A stretch of 64,000 nt of DNA from Streptomyces omiyaensis (GTDB lineage: Bacteria; Actinomycetota; Actinomycetes; Streptomycetales; Streptomycetaceae). The translations under genes and the position numbers were made by a program. The notes under the pieces were generated by a model. That model saw only the letters and a list, made by a program, of their open reading frames with translations. It made no database searches and was not told the origin of the DNA. Below, piece by piece: positions 16,633-25,258 of this stretch (position 1 is the first letter of the stretch; every line of letters begins with the position of its first letter). The stretch is taken from NCBI RefSeq assembly GCF_014650895.1, contig NZ_BMVV01000026.1, positions 1 to 64,000 on the forward strand. Direction: 5' to 3'.

Positions 16633-17934
16633 TCAGGGTCCGGTGCGGCCGCGGGGGCGGGGACCGGTGCCGGCGGCGGGCGGGCCCGCCTCCGCGGACA
16701 GCAGCAGGGGGCGGCCGGTCACGGTGCCGTGGCGCCGGACGTTCCCGGCCAGCGGGCCGTAGCCGCCGAAGGGGCGGTTGCCGTCCTCGACGTCGAAGGT
16801 GACGCGCTCCTCGCAGACCACGCTGGTGGCGAGGCGGGACCTCCCGGCGAGGGCCGGTTCGCCGAACACCGAGACGTACATGCCGCGGGCGGTCTCCTCG
16901 GCGGAGCCCAGCCAGCGGGCGACCTGGCCGGGCGCGTCGTACGCCATGGTGAGGACGACGGGGGAGAAGAACTCCGGCGGATGGAAGTCCTCCCGCCACG
17001 GCAGGTGCAGCAGCGTCGGCTCGACGGTGTGCCGGGCGAGGTCGGTCCGGCCGCCGCGGACGGTGAACTCGCGGTGCGCGGCGAGGAAGGCGGCGGCGTC
17101 CTCGACGGCGTCCGGGTAGACCAGCGGGGCGACCCGGGCGGCGGGGTCGCGCCGGTCGCCGATCCGGATCCCGGCCAGCGCGTCGGCGAGCCGCGGCAAC
17201 AGCGCGCGGACCTGTGAGCGGTGGACGAGGACGAGGTCGGTGCACAGGCAGTCCTGGCCCGAGTTGTACAGCCGGGCGTCGAGCACGGCGCGGCACACGG
17301 CGTCGGGGTCGGCGTCGGGTCCGACGACCACGGGGTTGGGCCCGGAGCCGAAGGAGAGCAGCAGGGTCGTGGCCGGCAGCCGGGCGGCGACGGCCGCCCC
17401 GTTCTCCGGGCGGCCGGTGAAGACGACCGCGTCGGAGCGCGCGCAGTCGGTGAGGAACTCCCGCTGGGTGCAGGGGGTCATGACGATCCGCCCGGTGCCG
17501 AGCCGGCGCAGCGGCGGGCCGAGGATCTCGTGGACGGCGAGCGCGGCGCGGGCGACCCGGGCCGAGGGGCGCAGCCGGATCTCTCCGGTGTAGAGCGAGG
17601 GGACGACGCCGAAGAGCACGTAGGAGTAGAGCAGGTTGTTCGACGGGAGGAAGGCGGCGAGGCGGCCGAGCCGCCGGGGGGAATTGCGGAGCAGTTCCCA
17701 GGGGGCGCCCGCCAGTGCTCTCAAGGAGCGCAGTATTTCGTCTCCTGCGGCCTGGGCGGTGGCGACCCCGGTGAGCACGGTGAACAATTCGTCGCGGTTC
17801 CGCAGAAGCACGTCGACGACTTTCGGAACGATGTCGGCCGCGGTGGCGTGAACCGACTCCAGGAAATCTGCCGTTCGACTGTGGTGTCGCGGCGTGAGTG
17901 CGTCCACGCTCGCCCCGATGACGCCGCTGTGCAT
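16633..17934 (-). CDS. Aldehyde dehydrogenase-superfamily protein lacking the general-base Glu (possible acyl reductase)
   Basis: A 433-residue ALDH-fold protein. The catalytic Cys229 is present in RLYNSGQDCLCTD, and the NAD-region helix FLPSNNLLYSYVLFG is recognisable. The usual Glu-Leu-Gly-Gly box that carries the general base is replaced by LSFGSGPNPVVV (194-205), with no Glu. Loss of this Glu is typical of CoA-acylating dehydrogenases and LuxC-type acyl reductases, so it may interconvert an aldehyde and an activated acid. ATG 17934 was chosen at the start of the compact fold; the upstream in-frame extension is Arg-rich and non-coding in look. First gene of the unit with the TPP enzyme and ligase. 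Confidence 0.72.
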   Translation of the reverse strand: MHSGVIGASVDALTPRHHSRTADFLESVHATAADIVPKVVDVLLRNRDELFTVLTGVATAQAAGDEILRSLRALAGAPWELLRNSPRRLGRLAAFLPSNNLLYSYVLFGVVPSLYTGEIRLRPSARVARAALAVHEILGPPLRRLGTGRIVMTPCTQREFLTDCARSDAVVFTGRPENGAAVAARLPATTLLLSFGSGPNPVVVGPDADPDAVCRAVLDARLYNSGQDCLCTDLVLVHRSQVRALLPRLADALAGIRIGDRRDPAARVAPLVYPDAVEDAAAFLAAHREFTVRGGRTDLARHTVEPTLLHLPWREDFHPPEFFSPVVLTMAYDAPGQVARWLGSAEETARGMYVSVFGEPALAGRSRLATSVVCEERVTFDVEDGNRPFGGYGPLAGNVRRHGTVTGRPLLLSAEAGPPAAGTGPRPRGRTGP

Positions 17935-18171
17935 GCGACCACCCCTTCGCACCCGCCCTGACCTTCGGGTTTGCTCGCCGAAGCCTCTCGCGGGCGACCG
18001 CTCCGACGCATCTCGGTTCGTGCTGCGTTCAGCCGTGTTCAATCGCGGAGAGGGCCACCGAGCATTCTCGGAGAAGGACGTCACAGCTTTGGCAAGTAGC
18101 ATCTCGGACTACGCCGGGAACCCCCCGTACCGGCGCCGGAATCCGGTCGGCCAGAGGAGAGGAGGAGTGCT
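17935..18171. promoter_or_regulatory. Divergent promoter region between the ALDH-like and GNAT/ATP-grasp units
   Basis: A gap of about 240 bp (398 bp if the small frame at 18172 is not real) between divergent transcription units. It contains short inverted repeats CTTCGG/CCGAAG (17963-17983) and CCGAG/CTCGG (18058-18071) and is relatively A/T-rich from 18020 to 18110. No convincing promoter boxes were found. Confidence 0.4.
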
Positions 18172-18336
18172 GTGAATACCGGAGAATTCCGTTCCACCGC
18201 ATTCCTTTCGCTGTCTGTACCGGATTCCGGGACCCGCCCGTCGGGAGGCCGCCGCCGACAGCGGCCCGCCACGGGCTCCCGGACGCTCCGGCCCGACCGC
18301 CGGACCCGATTCCCCGAGGACGGGAGGCACCGATGA
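18172..18336 (+). CDS. Possible 54-residue leader or small protein
   Basis: A short frame starting at GTG 18172, preceded by a very strong ribosome site (GAGGAGAGGAGGAGTGCT) and ending in an ATGA overlap with the GNAT gene. The product starts MNTGEFRSTAFLSLSV and then becomes Arg/Pro/Gly-rich with no cysteine and no membrane segment. The first ~17 codons use many A/T third positions, unlike the neighbours. It could be a translational-coupling leader, a small functional peptide, or simply 5' UTR with a chance frame. No homology is recognised. Confidence 0.35.
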   Translation: MNTGEFRSTAFLSLSVPDSGTRPSGGRRRQRPATGSRTLRPDRRTRFPEDGRHR

Positions 18337-19259
18337 CCCCGCACGGGCAGCTCACCGTCAGACGCCCGGCCGACATCCCGCCGGACAGCCTGGTCCGCCT
18401 GATGCGCACGCACGAGAAGAACCTCACCGGAGTGGCCACGTACACCCGGGAAGACGCCCTTCGGGCGGCCGGGCACCCCGGCTGCGAGGAGAACAGCTGG
18501 TGCCTGACCGGCCCCGGCGACGAAGTGATCGCCTGGGCGGCGCTGACCCCGCGCGGCGACGAGCTCGACGCGGTGCTGACCGCGTTGCCCGGCCGGCACG
18601 GCGTGAGCGCGGCCCGCACCCTGCTGTGCCTGCTCCTGGACCGGGCCGACGAGCTCGTCCTGGAGGACGGCAGACCGTACTCCGTCACCGTCGGCGGCGT
18701 GCTGCGCGGCGACCAGGTGGTCCCGGCGGTGCTGAAGGAGGCGGGTTTCGTCCGCGGCGCCACGACCGGCCAGTACGCCATCGACCTGACGGCGGACGCG
18801 CTGCCGATGGTGCTGCCCGACGGCGGTTCGCTGCGCGCGGCCGACCTCGACGACCCCGGCGACCTGGCGGTCCTGCACGCGCTGCATCTGCGCCGCGCGG
18901 TCCGGGGTCCCAGGACCGAGGAGCCGGCGGCCTTCCGCGCGGCACTGCGCCGGGCGCGGGACGACGGTGCGGCGGCTCTGCTCCTGGAGGTGTCCGGCCG
19001 CCCGGCCGGTCACGTCCTGACGCAGGGATCCGGCGACCAGGGCCGGATCCTGGAGGTCGCGGTCGCCCCGGCCTTCCGCGGGCTCGGCATCGGCCTCGCC
19101 CTGCTGACCGCCGGGTTCGCCGAACTGCGCGCCCGTGGCGCCGTACGCGCCCTGGCCACGCTGGAGACCGGCGACGTGCACAGGGCCGAGGCGTTCGTGC
19201 CCGTCTTCAGCGTGACGGGCGCGCGTTCCCTCACCCGTTTCCGGCTGAGCCTCACCTGA
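18333..19259 (+). CDS. Tandem GNAT N-acetyltransferase-fold protein
   Basis: A 308-residue protein with two GNAT halves. The C-terminal half has the acetyl-CoA pyrophosphate loop (VAVAPAFRGLGIGLALLTAG, about 245-264: R-G-x-G-I-G pattern) after a beta-strand (GRILEVAVAP). The N-terminal half has a weaker copy (ARTLLCLLLDRADELVLEDG). It would acetylate, or acylate, an amine of a pathway compound, or serve as self-resistance. It starts the plus-strand unit that includes the ATP-grasp ligases, 219 bp before the first of them. The acceptor is unknown. Confidence 0.78.
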   Translation: MTPHGQLTVRRPADIPPDSLVRLMRTHEKNLTGVATYTREDALRAAGHPGCEENSWCLTGPGDEVIAWAALTPRGDELDAVLTALPGRHGVSAARTLLCLLLDRADELVLEDGRPYSVTVGGVLRGDQVVPAVLKEAGFVRGATTGQYAIDLTADALPMVLPDGGSLRAADLDDPGDLAVLHALHLRRAVRGPRTEEPAAFRAALRRARDDGAAALLLEVSGRPAGHVLTQGSGDQGRILEVAVAPAFRGLGIGLALLTAGFAELRARGAVRALATLETGDVHRAEAFVPVFSVTGARSLTRFRLSLT

Positions 19260-19478
19260 CCCCTCCGGCGGCCGCCCCTGCGGCCGTCGGACGCCTCACC
19301 ACCGCGGGGACGCACTCCCGACCGAGTCCGTCCCGATGTCTGACACGACGATACCGACCCGCCCCCGCGCCGGAAGACGTCCGCCGGGACTCGGCGCTTC
19401 TTCGTGAAGTCGCCGCCCCGCCGGACGGCGACGGCCCCGTGCCGAGTCACCGAACAGGCCCAGAACGGAGCCCCCGAC

Positions 19479-20729
19479 ATGACCCCCACCGGCGCATCCA
19501 AGCGGCTGCTGATGGTGATGCCCTACAGCCAGTTCGTCCGCAAGGCCGCCGAGGCGGGCTTCGAGGTCTGGGCGATCTGGGATCCCTCGCTGCGCGAGCG
19601 GGAGTACCTCGACGAGGTCGCCGAGCACGCCAGGGAGCTGCTGCTGACCGACTTCTCCGACGAGGAGGGACTGCGCACCCTGATCGCCGCGACGGTCCGC
19701 GTGCACGACATCGGCCACGTGCTGCACCTCGGCGCGGAGGAGTCGATGCCCCCGGTCTGCGCCGAGGCGGAGGCACTCGGCGTCTCGCCCAACCCGGCGG
19801 CCGCGATCGGGGTGCTCAACGACAAGGCCGCGATGCGCGGACTGCTCTTCGCGCACGGCCTCTCGGCGGTGCGCTCCGTCTCCGTCGCGACCGCCGACGA
19901 GGTGTCCGGCGCGCTGGCCGGCCTGCCGCTGCCCGTGGTGGTGAAGCCCGCCCGCGCCTCCGGAAGCCGGGGCGTCGCGCTGATCCGCGACGCGGCCGAC
20001 CTCGACGAGTGGACCGACCGGGTCTCCGCGGCCGGGCTGCCCGGCCCCTACCTGATCGAGGAGTACCTGCAGGGGCCCGAGTTCAGCGTGGAGACCCTCT
20101 CCGCCGACGGGGTGCACCACGTCATCGGCATCACCGCCAAGCACACCACGGGCGCGCCGTACTTCGTGGAGACCTCGCACGTCCACCCGGCACCGCTGAC
20201 CGACGCCGAGCGGACCGCGATCCACGCGGTCGTCATCGGTCTGCTCGACCTGGCCGGCTACCGCTTCGGTCCGGCGCACACCGAGGTCATCCTCACCGAC
20301 CGGGGTCCGCGCGTCGTCGAGTCGCAGACCCGGCTGGGCGGGGACCGCATCCCGCTGCTCATCGAGACCGCCTCCGACTACGACATCGAGGCCGCGATCT
20401 TCCGGACGCTGGCCGGCGAGCCGGTGGAGCCGCCGCGGCCGAGGCACACCGCGTCCGTCGGCTTCTTCCTGCTGCCCGCCGGAGAACTGCGGTCGGTGAG
20501 CGGACTCGACGCGATCCGTGCCCTGCCCTACGTCCAGACGCTGCACTTCCCCCACTCCCCCGGGGACGACCTGCCGCCCACCACCAACTCGTTCACGCGC
20601 CACGGATACGTCGTCGTCGACGCCGAGTCGCCCGCCGAGGCCGCCGACCGGATCGCCCGGGTCCGCGGGCTGCTGCGCGTCGACGTCCGCGAGACCGCCC
20701 TGGCCGCCCCGAAGGGAACCCACCGATGA
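19479..20729 (+). CDS. ATP-grasp carboxylate-amine ligase 1
   Basis: A 416-residue ATP-grasp enzyme. The lid/P-loop region reads PLPVVVKPARASGSRGVALI, followed by YLIEEYLQGPEFSVETLSADG and the metal-binding C-terminal part HTEVILTDRGPRVVESQTRLGGD (Glu/Asn-type ligands). Such enzymes activate a carboxylate as acyl phosphate and couple it to an amine, for example L-amino acid ligases that make dipeptides. ATG 19479 is the start of homology; an in-frame extension to 19404 is less likely. It overlaps ligase 2 by ATGA, and the two are clearly related (both have EEYLQGPEFSVE/ESYIDGPEFSVE), suggesting an ancient duplication. Confidence 0.87.
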   Translation: MTPTGASKRLLMVMPYSQFVRKAAEAGFEVWAIWDPSLREREYLDEVAEHARELLLTDFSDEEGLRTLIAATVRVHDIGHVLHLGAEESMPPVCAEAEALGVSPNPAAAIGVLNDKAAMRGLLFAHGLSAVRSVSVATADEVSGALAGLPLPVVVKPARASGSRGVALIRDAADLDEWTDRVSAAGLPGPYLIEEYLQGPEFSVETLSADGVHHVIGITAKHTTGAPYFVETSHVHPAPLTDAERTAIHAVVIGLLDLAGYRFGPAHTEVILTDRGPRVVESQTRLGGDRIPLLIETASDYDIEAAIFRTLAGEPVEPPRPRHTASVGFFLLPAGELRSVSGLDAIRALPYVQTLHFPHSPGDDLPPTTNSFTRHGYVVVDAESPAEAADRIARVRGLLRVDVRETALAAPKGTHR

Positions 20730-22051
20730 GCACCGCCGACCACACCTCCCCCGTCCCCTCCCCCGCCCCGGTCCCGGCCGCGCCGACCGGCCGGAAGACC
20801 GTGCTGCTGATCGGCGGCGTCGACGCCCATGTGGAGCGGTACGTGGCGCTCGGCGTCACGACCGTGCTGATCCAGCACCCGGACAAGGTCACCGAGTACC
20901 AGACCCGGGCCGCCGACGTGCTGCTCGTCGTCGACTACACCGACTGGGACACCGTCCGGCCGTTCGCCGAGGCCGCCCGCGCCGTGTACGGGGTGGACGC
21001 CGTCGTGTCGCTGACCGAGCCCGGGGTGACCCCGGCGGGCCGCCTCGGCGACCTGTTCGGACTGACCGACGGACGGCGCCACGAGGTGAGCCGCCGGATG
21101 CGCGACAAGTCGCTGATGCGCCGGCACCTCGCCGAGAACGGGCTTCCGGCGCCGCACGCCGCGCTCGTGGAGGGCAGGGAGTCGCTGGACGCGTTCGGCG
21201 AGCGGGCGGGCTACCCGTTCATCGTCAAGCCGGTGTCCACCACCGCGGGCTTCGGGCTGCTGCGCGCGGAGAACCGCGCGGACCTCGACCGGGTGTGGGC
21301 GCGGATCCGGGAGATGGACGGCGGCCGCACCGACCGCGGCTCCACCATGTTCACCGTCGACGGCTTCCTGATGGAGTCGTACATCGACGGGCCCGAGTTC
21401 AGCGTCGAGGCGCTGAGCTTCGCGGGCCGCCACGTCGTCGTCGCCGTCACCGAGAAGCTGACCAGCCAGGAGCACTTCGCCGAGCTCGGGCACGCGGTGC
21501 CCGCACGGCTCGACGCGGACGACCGGACGGCACTGACCGACGCGGTCGAGGAGTTCCTGACCGGGATGGGCGTCACCGACGGCCCCAGCCACACCGAGAT
21601 CCGGCTCTCCTCGCGCGGCCCCCTCGTCATCGAGTCGCACAACAGGCTGGGCGGCGACAACATCGTGGAGCTGGTCGAGGCCGCGTACGGCATCGACATG
21701 ATCGCGTACGGCACGGCTTGGCCGCTGGGCCTGGTCGAGCCGCTCACCGCCTCCCCCGAGCCGAAGGGCGCCGCGGTGATGCGCGTGGTGCTGCGCGAGC
21801 CCGGCACCGTGACGGCCGTCGCGGGCGTCGACGAGGTCAGGGCACGGCCCGACGTGATCGCCGCGCAGGTCAACGTGGGCCCCGGTGACACCGTCCGGCC
21901 GCTGCGCGACAACTGGGACCGGCTCGGCAGCGTCGTGGTCACGGCCGCCGACACCGACAGCGCGGTCGAACTGTGCGAGCGGCTGGCCGGCGAGTCCATC
22001 CGGATCGACGTCGAACCGGCCGCCGCAGCGGCCCCGGTCCTGGCCGCCTGA
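20726..22051 (+). CDS. ATP-grasp carboxylate-amine ligase 2
   Basis: A 441-residue ATP-grasp ligase related to the preceding gene. Motifs: KTVLLIGGVDAHVERYV at the N-terminus, the ATP-binding strand GYPFIVKPVSTTAGFGLLRA, FLMESYIDGPEFSVEAL, and SHTEIRLSSRGPLVIESHNRLGGDN with the metal ligands. The first ~22 residues are Pro-rich and probably disordered. The 4-bp ATGA overlap couples it to ligase 1, so two successive peptide/amide bonds, or alternative substrates, are expected. The serine O-acetyltransferase gene begins 30 bp downstream. Confidence 0.87.
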   Translation: MSTADHTSPVPSPAPVPAAPTGRKTVLLIGGVDAHVERYVALGVTTVLIQHPDKVTEYQTRAADVLLVVDYTDWDTVRPFAEAARAVYGVDAVVSLTEPGVTPAGRLGDLFGLTDGRRHEVSRRMRDKSLMRRHLAENGLPAPHAALVEGRESLDAFGERAGYPFIVKPVSTTAGFGLLRAENRADLDRVWARIREMDGGRTDRGSTMFTVDGFLMESYIDGPEFSVEALSFAGRHVVVAVTEKLTSQEHFAELGHAVPARLDADDRTALTDAVEEFLTGMGVTDGPSHTEIRLSSRGPLVIESHNRLGGDNIVELVEAAYGIDMIAYGTAWPLGLVEPLTASPEPKGAAVMRVVLREPGTVTAVAGVDEVRARPDVIAAQVNVGPGDTVRPLRDNWDRLGSVVVTAADTDSAVELCERLAGESIRIDVEPAAAAAPVLAA

Positions 22052-22081
22052 GCGACGGCCGCGCCGAAAGGAGCCGACCCC

Positions 22082-22807
22082 ATGACCGAGGAAAACGGAC
22101 TGCTGCGCACCCTGGCCGAGGACCTCTCCGTCGTCGTCGCCCGGGACCCGTCCCTCACCAGCCGCCGCGAGGCGCTCGGCCACACCGGACTGTCCGCCGT
22201 GTGGGCCCACCGCGTGTCACACCGGCTGTACGGCCGCGGGATGCGCACCGCGGCACGGACCGTCGCCCGGATCTCCCGGCGGCGGACCGGAGTGGAGATC
22301 CATCCCGGCGCGGTGCTGGGCCGACGGGTGTTCATCGACCACGGCGCGTCCGTGGTGATCGGCCAGACCGCCGTCGTCGGCGACGACGTGACGATCTACC
22401 AGCAGGTGACGCTGGGCGCGGTGGGCTGGTGGGCGGACAACCACCGCCCGCCGGGCGCCCGCCGCCACCCCGTGGTCGGCGACGGCGTGATCCTCGGCGC
22501 GAACGCGACCGTGCTCGGCCCGGTGACCATCGGCGACCGCGCCCTGGTCGGGGCGATGGCCACGGTCACCGAGGACCTGCCGCCGGGCGCCCGGGTGTAC
22601 GCGGCCCGCTCCGTGGTCCGTCCGGCGCCGGGACCGCGGGCGGTGCCCCCGCTCGGGGCCGGTCCGGTGCCGGCGGCCCGTACGGGCGCCGCCGGTCCCG
22701 GCGTCCCGCCCGTCTCCGGCGGGCCGGCGGGCGCCGCCGCGGGCGACCGGCCGCCGCTGTCGGTCTCCGACGCCGTGCGGGAGCTGGCCTCGGCGGGCTC
22801 CTGGTGA
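22082..22807 (+). CDS. cysE: Serine O-acetyltransferase
   Basis: A 241-residue left-handed beta-helix acyltransferase that makes O-acetyl-L-serine from serine and acetyl-CoA. Hexapeptide repeats run through IHPGAVLGRRVFIDHGASVVIGQ, and the catalytic region VTIYQQVTLGAV is typical of CysE. The C-terminal ~45 residues are Pro/Gly-rich. It directly precedes a cysteine-synthase gene, and the pair should provide and consume O-acetylserine for a beta-substituted alanine or for cysteine. Its position among ATP-grasp ligases points to a biosynthetic role rather than general cysteine supply; that is inference. Confidence 0.9.
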   Translation: MTEENGLLRTLAEDLSVVVARDPSLTSRREALGHTGLSAVWAHRVSHRLYGRGMRTAARTVARISRRRTGVEIHPGAVLGRRVFIDHGASVVIGQTAVVGDDVTIYQQVTLGAVGWWADNHRPPGARRHPVVGDGVILGANATVLGPVTIGDRALVGAMATVTEDLPPGARVYAARSVVRPAPGPRAVPPLGAGPVPAARTGAAGPGVPPVSGGPAGAAAGDRPPLSVSDAVRELASAGSW

Positions 22808-22889
22808 CCCCCGCGGCCGCCCCGGCACCCGTCCCTTTCCCGCTTCCCCCCTCTTCCCGTCCCCCGTCCCCCATTCCTGGAGCCTTCCG

Positions 22890-23852
22890 GTGACCCCCGA
22901 TCTCCTCATCGCACCCACCGGGCGGCGCGTCGCCGCCGGTCTCGAAGAACTCGTCGGCAACACCCCGCTGGTCCGGCTCGCCGTCCCCGACGCCGCTCCC
23001 GGCGCCGAGGTCCTCGCCAAGATCGAGTCGACCAACCCGTTCGCCAGCATCAAGGACCGGGCCGCGCTCTCGATGCTGCGCGGCGCCGAACAGCGCGGTG
23101 ACCTCGCCCCGGGCGGCACCGTCGTCGAGGCGACCTCCGGCAACACCGGGATCGCGCTCGCCGCCCTGAGCGCCCTGCGCGGCTACCGCTGCATCGTCGT
23201 GCTGCCCGACAGCGCCACCCCCGAGCGGATCGGGCTGCTGGCCGCGCTCGGCGCGGAGATCGTGCAGACGCCCAGCGCCGAACGGTTCGCCGGGGCCATC
23301 GCCAAGGCGGAGGAGATCGAGGCCGCCACCCCCGGCTCCTGGTACGTGCGCCAGCACGACAACCCCGACAACGTCCTCGCCCACTACGAGTCCACCGGAC
23401 CCGAGATCTGGGCCGACACCGGCGGTCGGGTCGACGTCCTGGTCGCCGGGGTCGGCACCGGCGGCACCCTGACCGGCGCCGGGCGCTTCCTGCGCGAGCG
23501 CAACCCCGCCGTGGAGATCGTCGCGGTGGAGCCGGAGGGCTCCCCGGTGCTCTCCCTGGGATACGCGGGCACCCACCGGATCCCCGGTCTGAACGGCGGC
23601 TTCGTCTCCCCCACCACCGACGTCACGCTCATCGACCGGGTGCTGACCTGCTCCGACGACGAGGCGCTGGACACCGCCCGGGCGCTCACCCGGGAGCAGG
23701 CGCTGTTCGCCGGACTCTCCTCGGGCGCGGCCGTGCACGGCGCGCTCCGGCTCGCCAGGGATCCCGCCTACGCGGGCCGCACGATCGTCACGATCCTGCC
23801 GGACACCGGCGAACGCTACGTCAGCATCTGGAACGAAGGGGCCTCCTCATGA
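22890..23852 (+). CDS. Cysteine synthase-family PLP enzyme
   Basis: A 320-residue O-acetylserine sulfhydrylase-type enzyme. Lys55 in ASIKDRAALSM binds PLP, the substrate loop TSGNTGIAL (82-90) is canonical, and GVGTGGTLTGAG holds the phosphate. It looks fully active on O-acetylserine, unlike the variant-loop copy at 3918. Sequence features NPDNVLAHYESTGPEIW are shared with both cysteine synthases and O-phosphoserine-using relatives. It lies 82 bp after serine O-acetyltransferase and overlaps the third ATP-grasp gene by 4 bp (ATGA). The nucleophile may be sulfide or a nitrogen/oxygen nucleophile feeding the ATP-grasp ligases. Confidence 0.88.
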   Translation: MTPDLLIAPTGRRVAAGLEELVGNTPLVRLAVPDAAPGAEVLAKIESTNPFASIKDRAALSMLRGAEQRGDLAPGGTVVEATSGNTGIALAALSALRGYRCIVVLPDSATPERIGLLAALGAEIVQTPSAERFAGAIAKAEEIEAATPGSWYVRQHDNPDNVLAHYESTGPEIWADTGGRVDVLVAGVGTGGTLTGAGRFLRERNPAVEIVAVEPEGSPVLSLGYAGTHRIPGLNGGFVSPTTDVTLIDRVLTCSDDEALDTARALTREQALFAGLSSGAAVHGALRLARDPAYAGRTIVTILPDTGERYVSIWNEGASS

Positions 23853-25099
23853 CCACGCTCGTCCTGCACCGCGGCTCGCTGCGCGCCAACCCGTACGAGC
23901 GCTGGCTCGCCGACCACGGCGAGAAGATCGTCCTGCTGGGCTCGGCCGAACAGCTCGCCCTGTTCGGCGAGGAACTGCCCACCGAGGCCCCCTACCTGCA
24001 CGCCGAGGCGCTGGCCGACTACGACACCGGCGCCCATGTGGAGCGGCGGGCAGCCGAACTCGTCGAGGAGTTCGGCGTCACCGACATCGTGGCCTGCCAG
24101 GAGTTCGACATCCTGCGAGCGGCCGCGCTGCGCGAGCGCTTCGGGCTGCCGGGCCAGCGGCCCGCATCGGCCCTGGTGTACCGCGACAAGTGGGAGATGA
24201 AGAAGCTCGCCACGGCCGCGGGGATCCCGGTCGCCGCACACGCGCTCCTGCGCTCGGCTCCGGAGCTCGACGCCTTCGCCGACGCCCACGGCCTGCCCGT
24301 CGTGGTCAAGCCCCGTCAGGGACTGCTGTCCGTCGGCGTGTCCGTGCTGCGCACGCGCGAGGAGCTCGCCGACTGGGTGCGGGGCGCGGAGCTGCTGCGT
24401 CCCGACGGCGAACCGGAGTGGCTGGCCGAGACGTTCGTCGAGGGCTCCATGTGCCACATCGACGGCACCGTCCTGGACGGCCGGATCGCGACGATGTGGC
24501 CGTCGCAGTACCAGTACGCGCTGGCCGACTTCCGCGACCGCAAGGGACGGGTCGACATCGCGCTCGACACCGCCGACCCGCTGGCGCGCCGGCTCGTCGC
24601 GTTCGGCGAGCGGATCCTGGAGGCGTTCGGCGGCCCCGAACACTTCGCCTTCCACATCGAGGTGTTCCACACCACCGACGGCGAACTGGTGCTGTGCGAG
24701 GCGGCCTCCCGGGCCGGGGGCGCGGGCGTGCGCGACGTGCAGCGGGCGCTGTTCGGCTTCGACCCGATGGAGTACCCGGTCCGCCGCCAGCTCGGCCTGC
24801 CCGCCCCGACCGGCGAGCGCGCGGACCCGGCACAGCTCGCCGGGCAGCTGCTCTTCACCAAGCGGCCCGGGGTGCTGGCCGCGCTGCCGGACCCGGCGAC
24901 CCTGCCGGAGGGCGTCGTGAAGTACACGGTGTACGCGGAGGTCGGCGACACGGTCCGGGACGCCTCGCACTCCGGGGACTTCCTCGCCGCCTTCGTCGTC
25001 GCCGGCGCGGACCGGGCCGAGACGGAGGCCCGGATCCGGGCGGCGGAGGCCTGGTTCAAGGCGGGGCTCTGGTTCAGGGCGGAGTCCGGCGACAGCTGA
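23849..25099 (+). CDS. ATP-grasp carboxylate-amine ligase 3
   Basis: A 416-residue ATP-grasp protein of a different subgroup from ligases 1 and 2. It has DKWEMKKLATAAGIPVAAHALL (the D-K-x-x-x-K region before the ATP site), LPVVVKPRQGLLSVGVSVL, and FHIEVFHTTDGELVLCEAASRAGG with acidic metal ligands. It overlaps the cysteine synthase gene (ATGA), so the beta-substituted alanine made there is a likely substrate. The end of this gene is followed by a small hairpin (CCGACCGG/CCGGTCGG at 25111-25134), suggesting the unit ends here. Confidence 0.87.
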   Translation: MTTLVLHRGSLRANPYERWLADHGEKIVLLGSAEQLALFGEELPTEAPYLHAEALADYDTGAHVERRAAELVEEFGVTDIVACQEFDILRAAALRERFGLPGQRPASALVYRDKWEMKKLATAAGIPVAAHALLRSAPELDAFADAHGLPVVVKPRQGLLSVGVSVLRTREELADWVRGAELLRPDGEPEWLAETFVEGSMCHIDGTVLDGRIATMWPSQYQYALADFRDRKGRVDIALDTADPLARRLVAFGERILEAFGGPEHFAFHIEVFHTTDGELVLCEAASRAGGAGVRDVQRALFGFDPMEYPVRRQLGLPAPTGERADPAQLAGQLLFTKRPGVLAALPDPATLPEGVVKYTVYAEVGDTVRDASHSGDFLAAFVVAGADRAETEARIRAAEAWFKAGLWFRAESGDS

Positions 25100-25258
25100 T
25101 CCGGGATGGTCCGACCGGCGCCCGGACCGGTCGGCGCGGGGCCCGACATGGCGAAGTAACCACCGTGTTCACGGCCGTACCGGCCGCGGAGCGGGGGTAC
25201 GGACACCTCCGCACTCCAGGAGAAGCACGGCCCGGCCACGCGGTCGAACAATGTCCCC
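25100..25258 (+). promoter_or_regulatory. Intergenic region with hairpin and 7-bp inverted repeat
   Basis: A 159-bp gap before the adenylation gene. A hairpin with 8-bp arms lies at 25111-25134 (possible weak terminator of the ATP-grasp unit). A second inverted repeat, CCGTACC at 25175-25181 and GGTACGG at 25196-25202, could be an operator for the following unit. No promoter boxes are assigned. Confidence 0.35.
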
